Positions 10,600 to 20,430 of a stretch of DNA of 64,000 nt are shown here, piece by piece; positions within the stretch are counted from its first letter, which is position 1, and each line of letters begins with the position of its first letter. The DNA comes from Carettochelys insculpta. Its lineage: Eukaryota; Chordata; Testudines; Carettochelyidae. A program made the position numbers and the translations under genes. The notes beneath the pieces are model-generated. The model saw only the letters and a program-made list of their open reading frames with translations, did not search any database and had not been told where the DNA came from. The stretch spans positions 180,776,798 to 180,840,797 of the forward strand of contig NC_134138.1 in the NCBI RefSeq assembly GCF_033958435.1, written 5' to 3'.

Positions 10600-11480
10600 A
10601 CAAAGTAAAGGCTTAATACAGAGTTTGTACCTTTCCATTTAAAATGTACAAGATTTCTATATAAAAAGACAATACGCATTTTCTACATTCTAAATGAAAA
10701 GGATACTAAATTTCTATATAACAGGGCTTAATACAATGATACATAAAATGACTTGATACAATATTTAAAAACTCCAATGAGAAAATAGTTAAAATAAAGA
10801 GGTATCTACAGTTGCTCTTCCTAACTTCACTCATCAAGTGAGTTAGATAGGGGAGGTCTGAAACTGGGCTTCTGCTGATACAGATCAGTGCTCTGATGTT
10901 GACAAGACACCCTAGATTTATAGCTGCTTCCCTCTCCTGCAGATCTATAGTAATTAGTCTTGCACATGCAGAATCTGTGGCACCTTCTTTTGGGTGTTGT
11001 CTTAATGCTGCCACATGTCAGAGAGTGCTTTCAAAACAGGCACTTGCTGCTAGTTCCAAGGCCCTCTATATGTCCAGTTCTCTTTTAATGAGCCCATTTC
11101 ACAGGTCTTGTTCTTGGGTCTGGCTTCTATCCCCTCTCCAACCATTACAACTGTTGCTGGAGGGCTTGCTTTTCATGCCTTATCCATTCACACCTCATTC
11201 ACTCAACAGAGCAATCAATTAAGTAAAAGGGGAGAGATGTAGTCTGGTATAAAAACATTTTCTTTACCTTACTTAATACAAAGTTATAAAAAGTTTCCAT
11301 GTTAAAGGACTTAATAATACAGAGATATACAACAAAAGACTTAATATAAAGTTATATGAAAATGAAGGTTATATATGAAGGGACTGAATACAGAGGTTGT
11401 ATGAAGATGATCTACACTCATGTGAAAGTGATTAATACAGAGATGTATCTTCATTGTAAAATGATCAATATGAAGATGTA
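10600..11480. repeat. diverged repeat with 'cttaatacagag' motif
   Basis: Variants of g[a/g]cttaatacagag[a/t]tgtat occur about nine times (near 10610, 10727, 10752, 11270, 11308, 11338, 11381, 11429, 11461) at 25-50 bp spacing in two clusters. Unit 2 of the duplication separates the clusters. No coding signal. Confidence 0.6.
10808..11265. repeat. tandem duplication, unit 2
   Basis: Diverged direct copy of 9665-10284 (same ordered phrases). It lacks the PLE tail present in unit 1, so that insertion came after the duplication. Confidence 0.75.
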
Positions 11481-11786
11481 TCTGCACTTTGGGACAACCC
11501 TGATTACAAAATATGTATTTTTAAACTGAAATTTTATAGTGCGGCCCTGATCCTGTAAGCTGTTCTGTGTAAGTGGACCCCTTTTTAAACCATTGAGGTT
11601 TGTGCTTGTCTGCTCACATACAGCAACTTGAAAGATATCGGCCTGTACTTCTTTCGGGAATTTTCCAGTGACTTTTCTCAGTCCTCTTAATAAATTAACA
11701 CCATCATTTTAATTATACAAAATAAGTTTAATTCCATAGATGTAACGCTTCTATTGGGGGAAAAAATGATGAGGTCAGTGTAAAAC

Positions 11787-11872
11787 TCATGGGCCAGATC
11801 CTCAACTTGTGTAAGTTAGCAGAGCTCCATTGACCAGGCTGTATTGACGCACACCAGCTGAGGATGTGGCTG
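11787..11872. repeat. old amniote fold-back repeat
   Basis: 'gggccagatcctcaacttgtg' is answered by 'cacaccagctgaggatgtggc' in inverted order. This is the 'gccagatcctcagctggtgtaa' palindrome widely scattered in reptile genomes. Confidence 0.6.
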
Positions 11873-12395
11873 GATATGTTGTAAACAGAGGCTAATCTAT
11901 GTTGCCAGTAACACTTTAGGTTATTAAGAAGGAAAGAATTTTAACATTTTTCTCTCATTAGTTATATTCTCTATTTAAACATCTTTCTCCATTTGGACAA
12001 AAAATCAACTGTCAGTTTTACGTTGGTTTCATTTTTCAGGCTTTTAATGATGTAATATTGGAAACCCATCCTGCAGTGGAATGTTTGTTAAAATGTGCTT
12101 TAATTGGCATTCTAAAATATTATGGAAACATTTTAGTTTGTTTAAAACTTACATTTTGTGTCAATCATAGCTGAATAATAGCCTTTTACTTTTTTGTCAT
12201 GGTTACTAGTTCTTGCTGTTTCCTTTCCTTTCCTTTTCCCTGTGACAGGTAAAATAACTATCATGTGACATCTGATTATAGCTGATGGGAAATTTTTCCT
12301 CTGAAGAGAGGATGATTGGGAACAAACCACACAAGACAGATGTTTGTTAGCTTGCTTAAGGCACTCCTGAAGTTACTTGCATAGAATGGAGATGA
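11873..12395. other. unassigned stretch
   Basis: AT-rich, no coding signal or recognised repeat. Confidence 0.3.
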
Positions 12396-12448
12396 CGATC
12401 GGAGAAGTAGCCATGTTAGTCTGTATCTTCAAGAACAACAAGAAGTCC
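12396..12448 (-). mobile_element. terminal part of a PLE tail, minus strand
   Basis: The reverse complement reads caggacttcttgttgttctt, then 'gatacagactaacatggcta', the last ~50 bp of the tail. The ribozyme-bearing part is absent; half of a palindromic MITE starts immediately downstream. Confidence 0.75.
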
Positions 12449-12451
12449 TGT

Positions 12452-12664
12452 TTTGCCTGGTATTTCAAAGTGTCTGGGCAAGTACCGGCGCGTTAGCCAC
12501 GGCTACAGGTTAGCCACGGCTGCACGTGAGCCAGCACTTCGAAGTTTAACACTTCGGAGTTGCTGCGGAGGAGAATTAGCTTAATGAAGTGCTGCATATA
12601 ATAAGCTCCCAACATCCTCCTTACCATGCTCACTTCAAAGTAAGGAGCTAGTGTAGACACAGCC
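12452..12664. mobile_element. half of a palindromic MITE
   Basis: Same family as 46,366-47,727: 'tttcaaagtgtctgggcaag', 'gagccagcacttcgaagt', 'gaattagcttaatgaagtgc', ending agctagtgtagacacagcc. Only one arm is present. It abuts a PLE tail, suggesting deletion or joining at that point. Confidence 0.65.
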
Positions 12665-13055
12665 AAGAAGAGGTACCTACGTCCATGTACAAAGATGCTT
12701 TTCTGTGTAGTAAGTATAAACATGTAGTTAATACAATACGGGTTTCCAGAAGAATAAAAAAAAAAAAAACTAATGGGAGTGGGGGGTGCCATGCAGCAAG
12801 AATGCATAAGGTAGTAAAGATTTAGAACCACTGCAGACTCGATTAGAAAAATATTTTATCACTGGTAACCCAGCGATAGGATTAATATGCTGTTCTGAAC
12901 TTTATATGTAACCCCTGGAGTAGGAGAAGTTGGGTTATGTACAAAGACTTGTGCACTGTCTACTTGATGAGGTTTCTTCATATCCTTAATAATTTAGTTT
13001 AGTAGTCAGTGACTATTGGGGAAAAAACTGAACCCAAGGGTGTCGGCATTAAAAA

Positions 13056-13104
13056 CAGAGGTGGAAGAAGTACCTAATACGTTACTTGAGTAAAAGTGCA
13101 GCTC

Positions 13105-13158
<54 letters not shown>

Positions 13159-13246
13159 CTCATCACATCTAAATTGTACCCAAGAATCCAGAAGTGAAAG
13201 CAGCTGCACTTTTAGTCTAACTTTTTGGATATGTTTTCTACCACTG
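13056..13246. mobile_element. hAT MITE, 191 bp, 7/8 target duplication
   Basis: Starts cagaggtggaagaagtac and ends ttttctaccactg. The flanking octamers attaaaaa (13048-13055) and attaaaag (13247-13254) differ at one base. The inner phrase ttacttgagtaaaagtgcag is answered by ctgcacttttagtctaac. This resembles the abundant fish/reptile 'CAGTGGTGGAAAAAGTAC' hAT family. A compound microsatellite sits inside. Confidence 0.75.
13105..13150. repeat. compound microsatellite (TG)n(AG)n
   Basis: A run of TG dinucleotides passes directly into about 14 AG dinucleotides, inside the hAT MITE. Confidence 0.97.
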
Positions 13247-13254
13247 ATTAAAAG

Positions 13255-14295
13255 AATTCTTATCTCCAGATAAATGTTGGGATGAGGTGGAATCATTTGT
13301 TACTGTTAATAACACTTGTGCAAGAAGAAGAGAGCAGTTCACTGCTAATACTGTTACTGGTGCTTTCTCCAGCTACTAGTGTTTTTGCCTGTATAGTATA
13401 AAAATGTAAATGCACTTCTTTGACACCTGCCCTTGAAAGCAGAAAAGAAGTTAGACTCTGGAACAGTTTTCCTCTGGCATCCCTATCTTCATCCACAGTA
13501 ATCATTAAAAGAGCTAATGTTTACCTACCATTTTGAAACACTTCGACATCAGGATATGAAAAAGCTCTGTGCAAATGTTTATCCATATCTGGCAGATGTT
13601 AATGCTTTTCTTTGCAGCAATAACTTCCAGTGTACCTCTGCTAATGTTCATCAGCAAACCTCAAGGAAAATGCGATGCCATGGACTGGACAGCAGCACTT
13701 TGCAGGATCTGCATATCTAGTAGTCTGGCTCAGCGTACCCTCTATTTTTTTTGCCATCCATGGGAGGAATAAATTTTGTTATGTGCACCAAGACACGTGG
13801 ATGTGCACCCCCAATAGGAAACATATGCTGCCCACTGTGGGTCTTCTGCTAATCAGCTGGGTGGCACCTGAATCTCTCCTGGGAAGCCACCCAAGTGCTT
13901 AGCCTGCAGGAAACACTGGTCTGGGTACTTCTCTTCCTGTGGTTTCTGCCTTTTGCAGCGTGCAGCCAGGCAGTAAAGTTAAGCATGTGCTTATGGGTTT
14001 GGAGAATCGGGGCACGAATCCTTTCTTCTTCGCAAAGAGCATCAGCTGGAAATGATGAGATGTGAATGTCAGTGTCCTGAGCCCTCCGTTGTCCTGCTGC
14101 ATTCTCTTCTGTGCTAACTTCTTCCCCTGCAGAGGAACTTCTAGACAATGTTCTGCTTTTTGGTATTTTTTCCCCTCTGGGGCTGATAGTTTGCAGTGCA
14201 CATGAAGATGTTCTCCCACACAATGCAAACTGTGAGATCTTTCCCGATACCTCTTACATAGCTGCCCTCCGGATATCTGCCTTCATGGTTACTGA
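13255..14295. other. unassigned, partly repeat-like
   Basis: No gene was recognised. The segment 13735-13810 (ccctctattttttttgccat to 'atgtgcaccaagacacgtgg') resembles a dispersed reptile repeat I recall. The overlapping minus-strand frames at 13,849-14,228 have no recognisable domain. Confidence 0.3.
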
Positions 14296-14425
14296 AGAAG
14301 GTGAGGTGCAAGCTTTTGAGGTGCTTCTTCTTCAGGTTACCTCCAGATAAACTCACAGGATATGTCTCTTCACCAATAGAGGAAGTTGGTCCAATAAAAG
14401 ACATTACCTCATCCACTTTCAGGGC
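14296..14425. repeat. second PLE-like tail family ('ggtccaataaaaga')
   Basis: The plus strand carries caccaatagaggaagttggtc followed by caataaaagacattacctca, the same tail type that is split by a hAT element at 37.5-38.0 kb. Immediately upstream, 14296-14335 reads on the minus strand as a hammerhead-like string: CTGAAGA, 'agaagcacctc', AAAAGCTT. So this is another inverted tail pair. Confidence 0.5.
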
Positions 14426-14429
14426 TAGG

Positions 14430-15125
14430 TTAACTCTTTTGGGGGTGTGGAGCAACTAGATTTTGTGGGGATCCCTAGGCTTTGGGATGGGCCCCAAATT
14501 AGGGGATCAGTGTGTGGGAGAGGGCTGTGGGTTGAGTTAAGAGCATGGGTGCGAGAGGAGGTGAGGGCTGTGACAGGCGGTGTGGGCTCTGGGGTGGGGC
14601 TGAGGATGAGGCATTTGGGTGCGGGTGCTCCTGGCTGTGCTTGAAGGATTCGGAGCATAGGAGAGGTCTCAGGAGTTTGAGTGAGAGCAGGGCTCAGGGT
14701 TGGGATGTGGGGTCTGGGAGGGAGATAGAGACTGAAGGTATGCAATGGGCCTGAAGGTTCAGGGTATGGGAGGAGGCTAGAGCAGGGATTTGTGGTGTGG
14801 ACACTTATCCGGAGCAGCTCCCATTTGGTGGTGCTAGGAAATAGGTGGCTCTGTGTGGCCTGCATTGGCTTTCATGCAAGCACAGCCCCCTTGCAGCTCC
14901 CATTGGGTAGGAATCATAACCAATGGGAGCTGTTGGGGGAGAGCCAGCCTCTGAGAGCAGCACTGGGACAACTTCCTGGTGTAGTACCTGCTGCAGCAAT
15001 ATGGCTCTGGGGCTGGGGAGGGGTTGGAGCAGAGCCACTCCCATGCCCAAGCCAAGCAGAACCTGATTTAGGGGCTGCAGCCCAGGCGCCTGGACTAAGG
15101 GGGACCCCAGATTGCAGTCCCTAAA
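14430..15125. repeat. GC-rich dispersed repeat
   Basis: Purine-rich 'gggctgtgggttgag' phrases lead into a palindrome, gcagctcccattggg (14894) against ccaatgggagctg (14920), typical of GC-rich turtle repeats that I recall. The open frames on both strands are composition effects. Confidence 0.5.
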
Positions 15126-15599
15126 CCCCCTTTCTTAATTCAGCTCCACCTGCTTGTGTGTCTTATCCCAGTACTGATAGAGCTATAAACACTTCATTGT
15201 TGCTAGTTAGGTTTGCTGTAGCCTATTTGCATTGGTAATCTGCCTGAAACCTCAATAAAGTTTTGTTTGGACAAATATGAAAGCACTTTAACAAAGTTCA
15301 TTGAGGTTGAGGATATTACTTGTGGCTTAATCTTGGCCAGTTGGCAGTTCAGTGGGTGGCAGAATTTGTTAGGACCTACTGCAAGGAGAAGAGTTTACCT
15401 AAAAGTGGACGGGTGGGGGTGTGGGAAAGAGTTCACTGAGAAAGTTTGTTTGAAAAATTTACTGGGACCCGGGCTTAAAAAGCCCCAGTGGTCTATGCCA
15501 AAAAAAAAAAAAGTTGGGGGGAGGCAGTGAATATTGCATGTATCTAATTAAAGGCACATATCATGTGTGGTCATTTGCCTTGATCTTGAAAAAAATGCA

Positions 15600-15705
15600 G
15601 TTCATAAATTTAAGAAACAATTATAAAACAATTGTATAAAACAATTATACAAAAATTTAAGAAACAATTATAAAACAATTATAAAACAATTATAAACCTT
15701 TCCAG
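15600..15705. repeat. AT-rich short tandem repeat
   Basis: 'aaacaattata' and 'aaatttaagaaacaattat' are repeated several times in succession. Confidence 0.9.
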
Positions 15706-15780
15706 AAGTCTGACTTAATTTTTTTTCCCACACAACAAGGGCACCACTAGCAATTTCCGAGTGTCAGTGAAGACAGTCAA

Positions 15781-16224
15781 GCACCATGATATAAACATGA
15801 GATATCATGGTTTTATGTTTGTACATAACAATCTGAATAAATTACAGCCGGTTAACTGTTCTCATTTATTTTGAGAAAGTGCTCATACTTTTAAAAGTAC
15901 AACTCCCCCACATTTCCAGTTAAGTTACTGTACTCTTGGGCACACCATTGACTTTATACGAAGTAGACTTTCCTATAAAAGCTGGTTTACATGTATATTA
16001 AAAAGGCTTTTGGAGTTTGAAACACTAAAAAGAGAATAGCTCAGAAGTTTGATGTTAATTCATCTGAAAGATGCTCCTAGTGGCACTGGAAATGTGGGGG
16101 AGTTGTACTTTTAAAAGCATGAGCATTTTCTCAAAATAAATTGTAACAGTCAACCATCTGTAACTTCTTCAGATTCTTACGTACAAACACAAAACCATGA
16201 CTTCTCATTTTCATATCATGGTCC
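15781..16224. repeat. long inverted repeat, two 140-bp arms with 164-bp spacer
   Basis: Arm 15781-15920 and the reverse complement of 16085-16224 align without gaps. I count 18 mismatches in 140 (about 87% identity). The inner 30 bp are identical and divergence rises outward. The arms contain 'gagaaa[a/g]tgctcat' and 'ttttaaaagtacaactcccc'. No terminal-repeat signature of a known family was seen. RNA from either strand would fold into a long hairpin. Confidence 0.93.
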
Positions 16225-16429
16225 TGGCCTAAACAATGAGGGGATTTATGTGGTATTCTGTGTACAAATAGGTTGAGGGGTGTGGTGATGCCCGTTACTG
16301 TTTAGTTGTCTGCACTTTGATTTCTTTAAGTTGCTAATAATCCAAAAATGGCGAAATGAAACTTGAATCCATCAAACCTGAGTGTGTTCTCCTGGAGAAG
16401 AGAGGAATGGATGCTATCCAGATGGTGAA

Positions 16430-16520
16430 ATAATGTTTTATCTGAGGGATTCTATCCTGCATTTGCTGGGGTTAAACTCGGTGATCTTGTAGGTCCATTG
16501 CAGTTCTAATTAATGGTCTG
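16430..16520 (+). repeat. CR1/L2-like LINE 3' tail
   Basis: 'gggattctatcctgcatttg', then 'aaactcggtgatcttgtagg' and 'tccattgcagttctaa', resembles the 'gactagatgacct...ggtcccttccag' 3' end of CR1/L2-type LINEs in diverged form. Confidence 0.55.
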
Positions 16521-16529
16521 ACTCCCCAA

Positions 16530-18450
16530 TAGACTACCCAGGATAAAAAGCACTATTCTTAGTAGTAAAGATTTGCAGAATTGAGCCTTACGGTCTTGGA
16601 CCCCAGTTTGGCCAGGTACTTAATTTGTTTGACTTCAAACTCATGAATAGTCCTACAGAAAGAAATGGGATTGTCATACTTAGTAAGGCATGGGCTGAAT
16701 TGCTGTGCTGAGTGGGGGCCACAGGTACCAGGGATTAATATGAGGGAAAAGTGTGGCTTTTTTTTTTTTTTTGAACTCGCTGTTAAAGCATCAGTTAAAA
16801 GTACGTGTCCAAAGTTATAATTAAAAATAAATTTCTTAGGGTGTTAAAGATAATTGAATGGGACTTGTGTTTTGTTGTGCCAAGTTCAGCAATAGCGTCT
16901 AGTCCACCTCTTAAAATGGGAACATTGTAGCGGCATTTCCTCATTATAAATGACATGGTGCATTCAAAAACAGATGAAGCTTATTTGGCTTAGAGGTTGT
17001 CCCTGAGTTGTCAGTCCATGTCCACAAATAAGGGTCATGCCTGCATTACAAAATAAACCCCCAAATGCCCGATCAGAGAGTCTCGGGGCTTGGTCAGCTG
17101 GTTTGCTAAAGGGCTATATATAGCATTGTAGATGTTCTCGTTTGGGTGGGGTCCTCAGCTCTGGAGCATGGCAAGAGGGAGGATTCACAGAGCCCACGCT
17201 CCAACCCCAGTGGGAATGTCTACATTGCTAAAAATAGCTCCAGCCACACCCCAATTGGCTATGTGGTGTTTTGTTCAGTTGTATTTTGTTTTGCAATTTA
17301 GATGTACCCTTAGTTATGGATATGAAGTATAAGCTACTGCCAAACAAAAAATGACCGGCTATTTTGGTTTGATAAAGGGAGTTTCCTTGTGTAGGGAGGA
17401 ATAGCAAACATTTACTTGAGCAGCAACCAGTTGTATGGGCAGCTGTTATCTAAAGCTAACAGTACCTCATTGTGTACCGGTATGGAGTTCAGGATTTTAA
17501 TTAATTGGTAACATGATGTAATGCAAACACAGGGCCAAGTGTTGCCCTTCATTAGTTTGTGTATCCCCAATGAAATAGTGAGGTTACCTACGTGTAATTA
17601 AAAAGAGAAAATCCAGAAAAACAAAGGCAAAAATTTATCCTCTTTCCTGTAAATGGTGTGCTGCCCCATACATAGAATTTGTGGCGAAGACTATTTTCAT
17701 CTTTATGAACTGTATTCAGTCCCACCAGCTCTTATGGATTCATCTCGTTGAATTCAAGAGAGAATAACTTCTGTGTTTTGTTTTTGGACTACTGTAGAAT
17801 TGCACAGAGAATTATGTTCCTGCTGTAAAATTCTGTATGATGATTCACAAAAATTATGAGGCTATATAATCTATTAACTTCTATGGATTATTTAGAGTAA
17901 CTTCCATGGAAATTTACTGGCTTAAGCCCATTACGTGCTATAGGATTTTTCCATAAGGAAATCATCAAAGCTACTAAGTCCCTGGCCCCTCTAAGTTTTT
18001 GGCATAGAGTTGATGAGAGGATGAATGAAAGGCATAAAATAGAGAAGCACTTAAGCTTAGGGCCTGCTTAATGGGGTGAATCAGTTTGCTTGAGCCAGGA
18101 GGACTGCACGTTCACCTGCATGTTGATGTTCTTTCCTCTGAAATGGAAGATTTCAGTTGTATAGTAATTTCCTGCAATATATGGAGCATGCCTATTGTGC
18201 ATTGACACAAGTAGGCATTGTGTTGCTCTGCTCTTCTTCAGACATGGCTCTAGACTGGTTATGTGAGATGCTTTTTAGGTTAGTATGCATTGGCCTTCAA
18301 ACAGCACATTTACATAGACAGCAATCAGTTGTGCTCATCTTGAAGAAAAACTGGATTCTCCTTGGTAACATAGATTTATTTCTGTTGCACATTTTGTTCC
18401 AAAGCAGTGGGCTGAACAGTTGTAAGTTTCATTGTTTCCCCATCCACTTG
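16530..18450. other. unassigned stretch
   Basis: No gene or confident repeat; a T16 run lies near 16,757. Confidence 0.3.
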
Positions 18451-18461
18451 CAAAGATCTCA

Positions 18462-18669
18462 TGCATCAGAGGGGTAGCCATGTTCATCTGTGTCCGCAAA
18501 AACCGTGAGAAGTCCTGTGGGAACTTACAGACTAATGGATTTTTTGGAGCAAAAACTTTCATGGGCAAAGACCCCCATGCACCTGATGAAGTGGATCTTT
18601 GCCCACCAAAGCCTCTGCCCCAAAAAATCTGTTTTAATCTATAAGGCGCCACAGGACTTCTTGTTGTTT
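18462..18669. mobile_element. inverted PLE-tail dimer, 11-bp target duplication
   Basis: Flanked by perfect caaagatctca (18451-18461 and 18670-18680). The minus arm runs from the extreme tail end (gcatcagaggggtagccatg) to hammerhead stem II. The plus arm starts at CTGATGA (18593) and stops at 'cttcttgttgttt'. Only the minus arm carries the terminal ~40 bp. The plus core has G12 changed (CACCAAA). Minus-strand and plus-strand frames here are by-products. Confidence 0.88.
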
Positions 18670-18680
18670 CAAAGATCTCA

Positions 18681-20060
18681 CGTGGCAGAGGAACAATGAA
18701 ATGTGTTCTGATTCCATTTGTCTTGCTCTGAAGTCTTGTCTTGTGCTCTGAAGTCTCTAGGATTGTCTGAAGCATTTTAACATAGCTTTTAATTTTGTGT
18801 AATGCCCATACAATCACACATTACATTACCTGAGATCAACCTAACATGAGGAGCAAATGTTTCCACGCTTTACAAAGTGCTGCTTTTATTAATTTTTATT
18901 TGTAATGCAATGTGGTGGTTGGGGTCTTTTGTTTACTTTAGCAGCAGGAAATTTTTACTTTAGTGTGTCAAATAATAGCCCAACTACCTATGGGCATAAA
19001 TAAGGAATACAGGAAGAAACGTAGCTTTGAAGAGTGCCTGATTTCAAGCATTAAATCGATAACATGATCTGATATTTTTGACCTTATAGGGATCAGAGTA
19101 AGATTTCCCATGCGATTGTCAAAAGAGGATTATAAAGGCAGTGTCTGTGTATTCCCTATGACTACCTGCGCAATTACATATTTTCGTGTGCTTCAAATGA
19201 AACTCTAGAAATTATAAATAAAAAAAAAATCATATTCCTAAGTATAAAATACATGGGCTAAAGGGATTCATCTCTTTTTATGTCTGTGTTTGCAAGGAGG
19301 AAAAATTCATGGTAAGATGTAAGAATGATAAAAGATTAAGGAAAAACCCCTGTGGTTATTATTTTTAACGTTTTGCATGCATTTATGTGCACAGATAAGG
19401 AATTATCTTACTTTCTTTTAAAAAAAAAAAGTGTGATATTCCTTTTTTCTGGGAACTGTAGTTTTATATTAATAAAGCTTATATCTCACACTCTCCAAAG
19501 TGGGTTCGTAAGGGAAGGGGACATAAGGGATGACCTTCTGCAGAGTGTCGGCTACCTGCATTGCAGGTCCCAGTGTAGAAAAGACTGCTGCATCCATGAA
19601 GCTGCTCATCCATTTCCCTTTCCGATGGACTGGAAGCAGGTAGACAGAGGTGAGAAATGGGCCAAGCCTGGCTTTGCTCTGTAGTGCGCTATTTTATATT
19701 GCTGAGCCATCATGGCGAAGGAAGTAATTTGTTCTCTGCTTCTTGTTCCTCAAGTTGAAGTCACCTGTTGCTGGTTTAGAACATTGTTTTATTTCTGCAA
19801 GTTCAGCTGGTAAAAACCAATACCAGATGACTTCTGGCATACAACAGAAATTGTAGCTTCTGAAGTTGCTGTAACACCATTGCCAGCCTTAATGACTTAG
19901 GCACACACACTGGAGGGTGTGTATGTGTCTAATTCATTCAAAGTCAGATCCTTAGTTGGCTTAAATCCACTTAGCTCCATGATCCAGAAATTGTTTGTTT
20001 CATAAAACGTGGATTTTTTTTAAACATGTTAATACTTTTTTTATTTAAGGGCCTGTTTTG
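18681..20060. other. unassigned stretch
   Basis: No gene. About 19,945-19,990 resembles half of the 'cagatcctcagctggtgtaa' fold-back repeat. Confidence 0.3.
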
Positions 20061-20069
20061 AAGAGAGAT

Positions 20070-20430
20070 GCTGAGACACTTCCAGGCCCACTGACGTCAA
20101 GGATGCGTTGATAGCAGGGCCAACAGGCGCTGCAGGCCCAGGGCAAGGAGGGAGGAGTGTCCAGCTCTGAGACTGGAAGGGTCAGGGCCAGGAGTGGAAG
20201 GGATGGGGCCCAGAGCAGTCAGCCCTCAGCCGCATCTGTACCGCAATGCTGGCCTCCCCGCATGTTCCCTGCCAGCCCCGGGCAGCAGGAGCAGCACTGC
20301 CATGACATTTTAAGAGGGCCCAGAGCTCTGGCTGCCAAAGCAGCAGTGATGGCAGCTGGAGCTCCAGGCCCCTTTGAAATGCAGTTGCCCCCTTTACTTC
20401 CCATTGTCAGCAGCCTTCTGCGCAGACAGC
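20070..20430. repeat. GC-rich dispersed repeat
   Basis: 'agagggcccagagctctggctg' to 'ggagctccaggcccctttgaaat' forms a loose palindrome of a kind common in turtle genomes. The 120-aa plus-strand frame lies across it and is not supported. Confidence 0.45.

Noticed and set aside
14425..14865. 146-aa proline/threonine-rich minus-strand frame
   Set aside because: Lies in a purine-skewed GC-rich repeat; simple composition explains it.
18335..18817. 160-aa minus-strand frame
   Set aside because: Its middle is the inverted PLE tail (18,462-18,669), which is non-coding; no domain was found.
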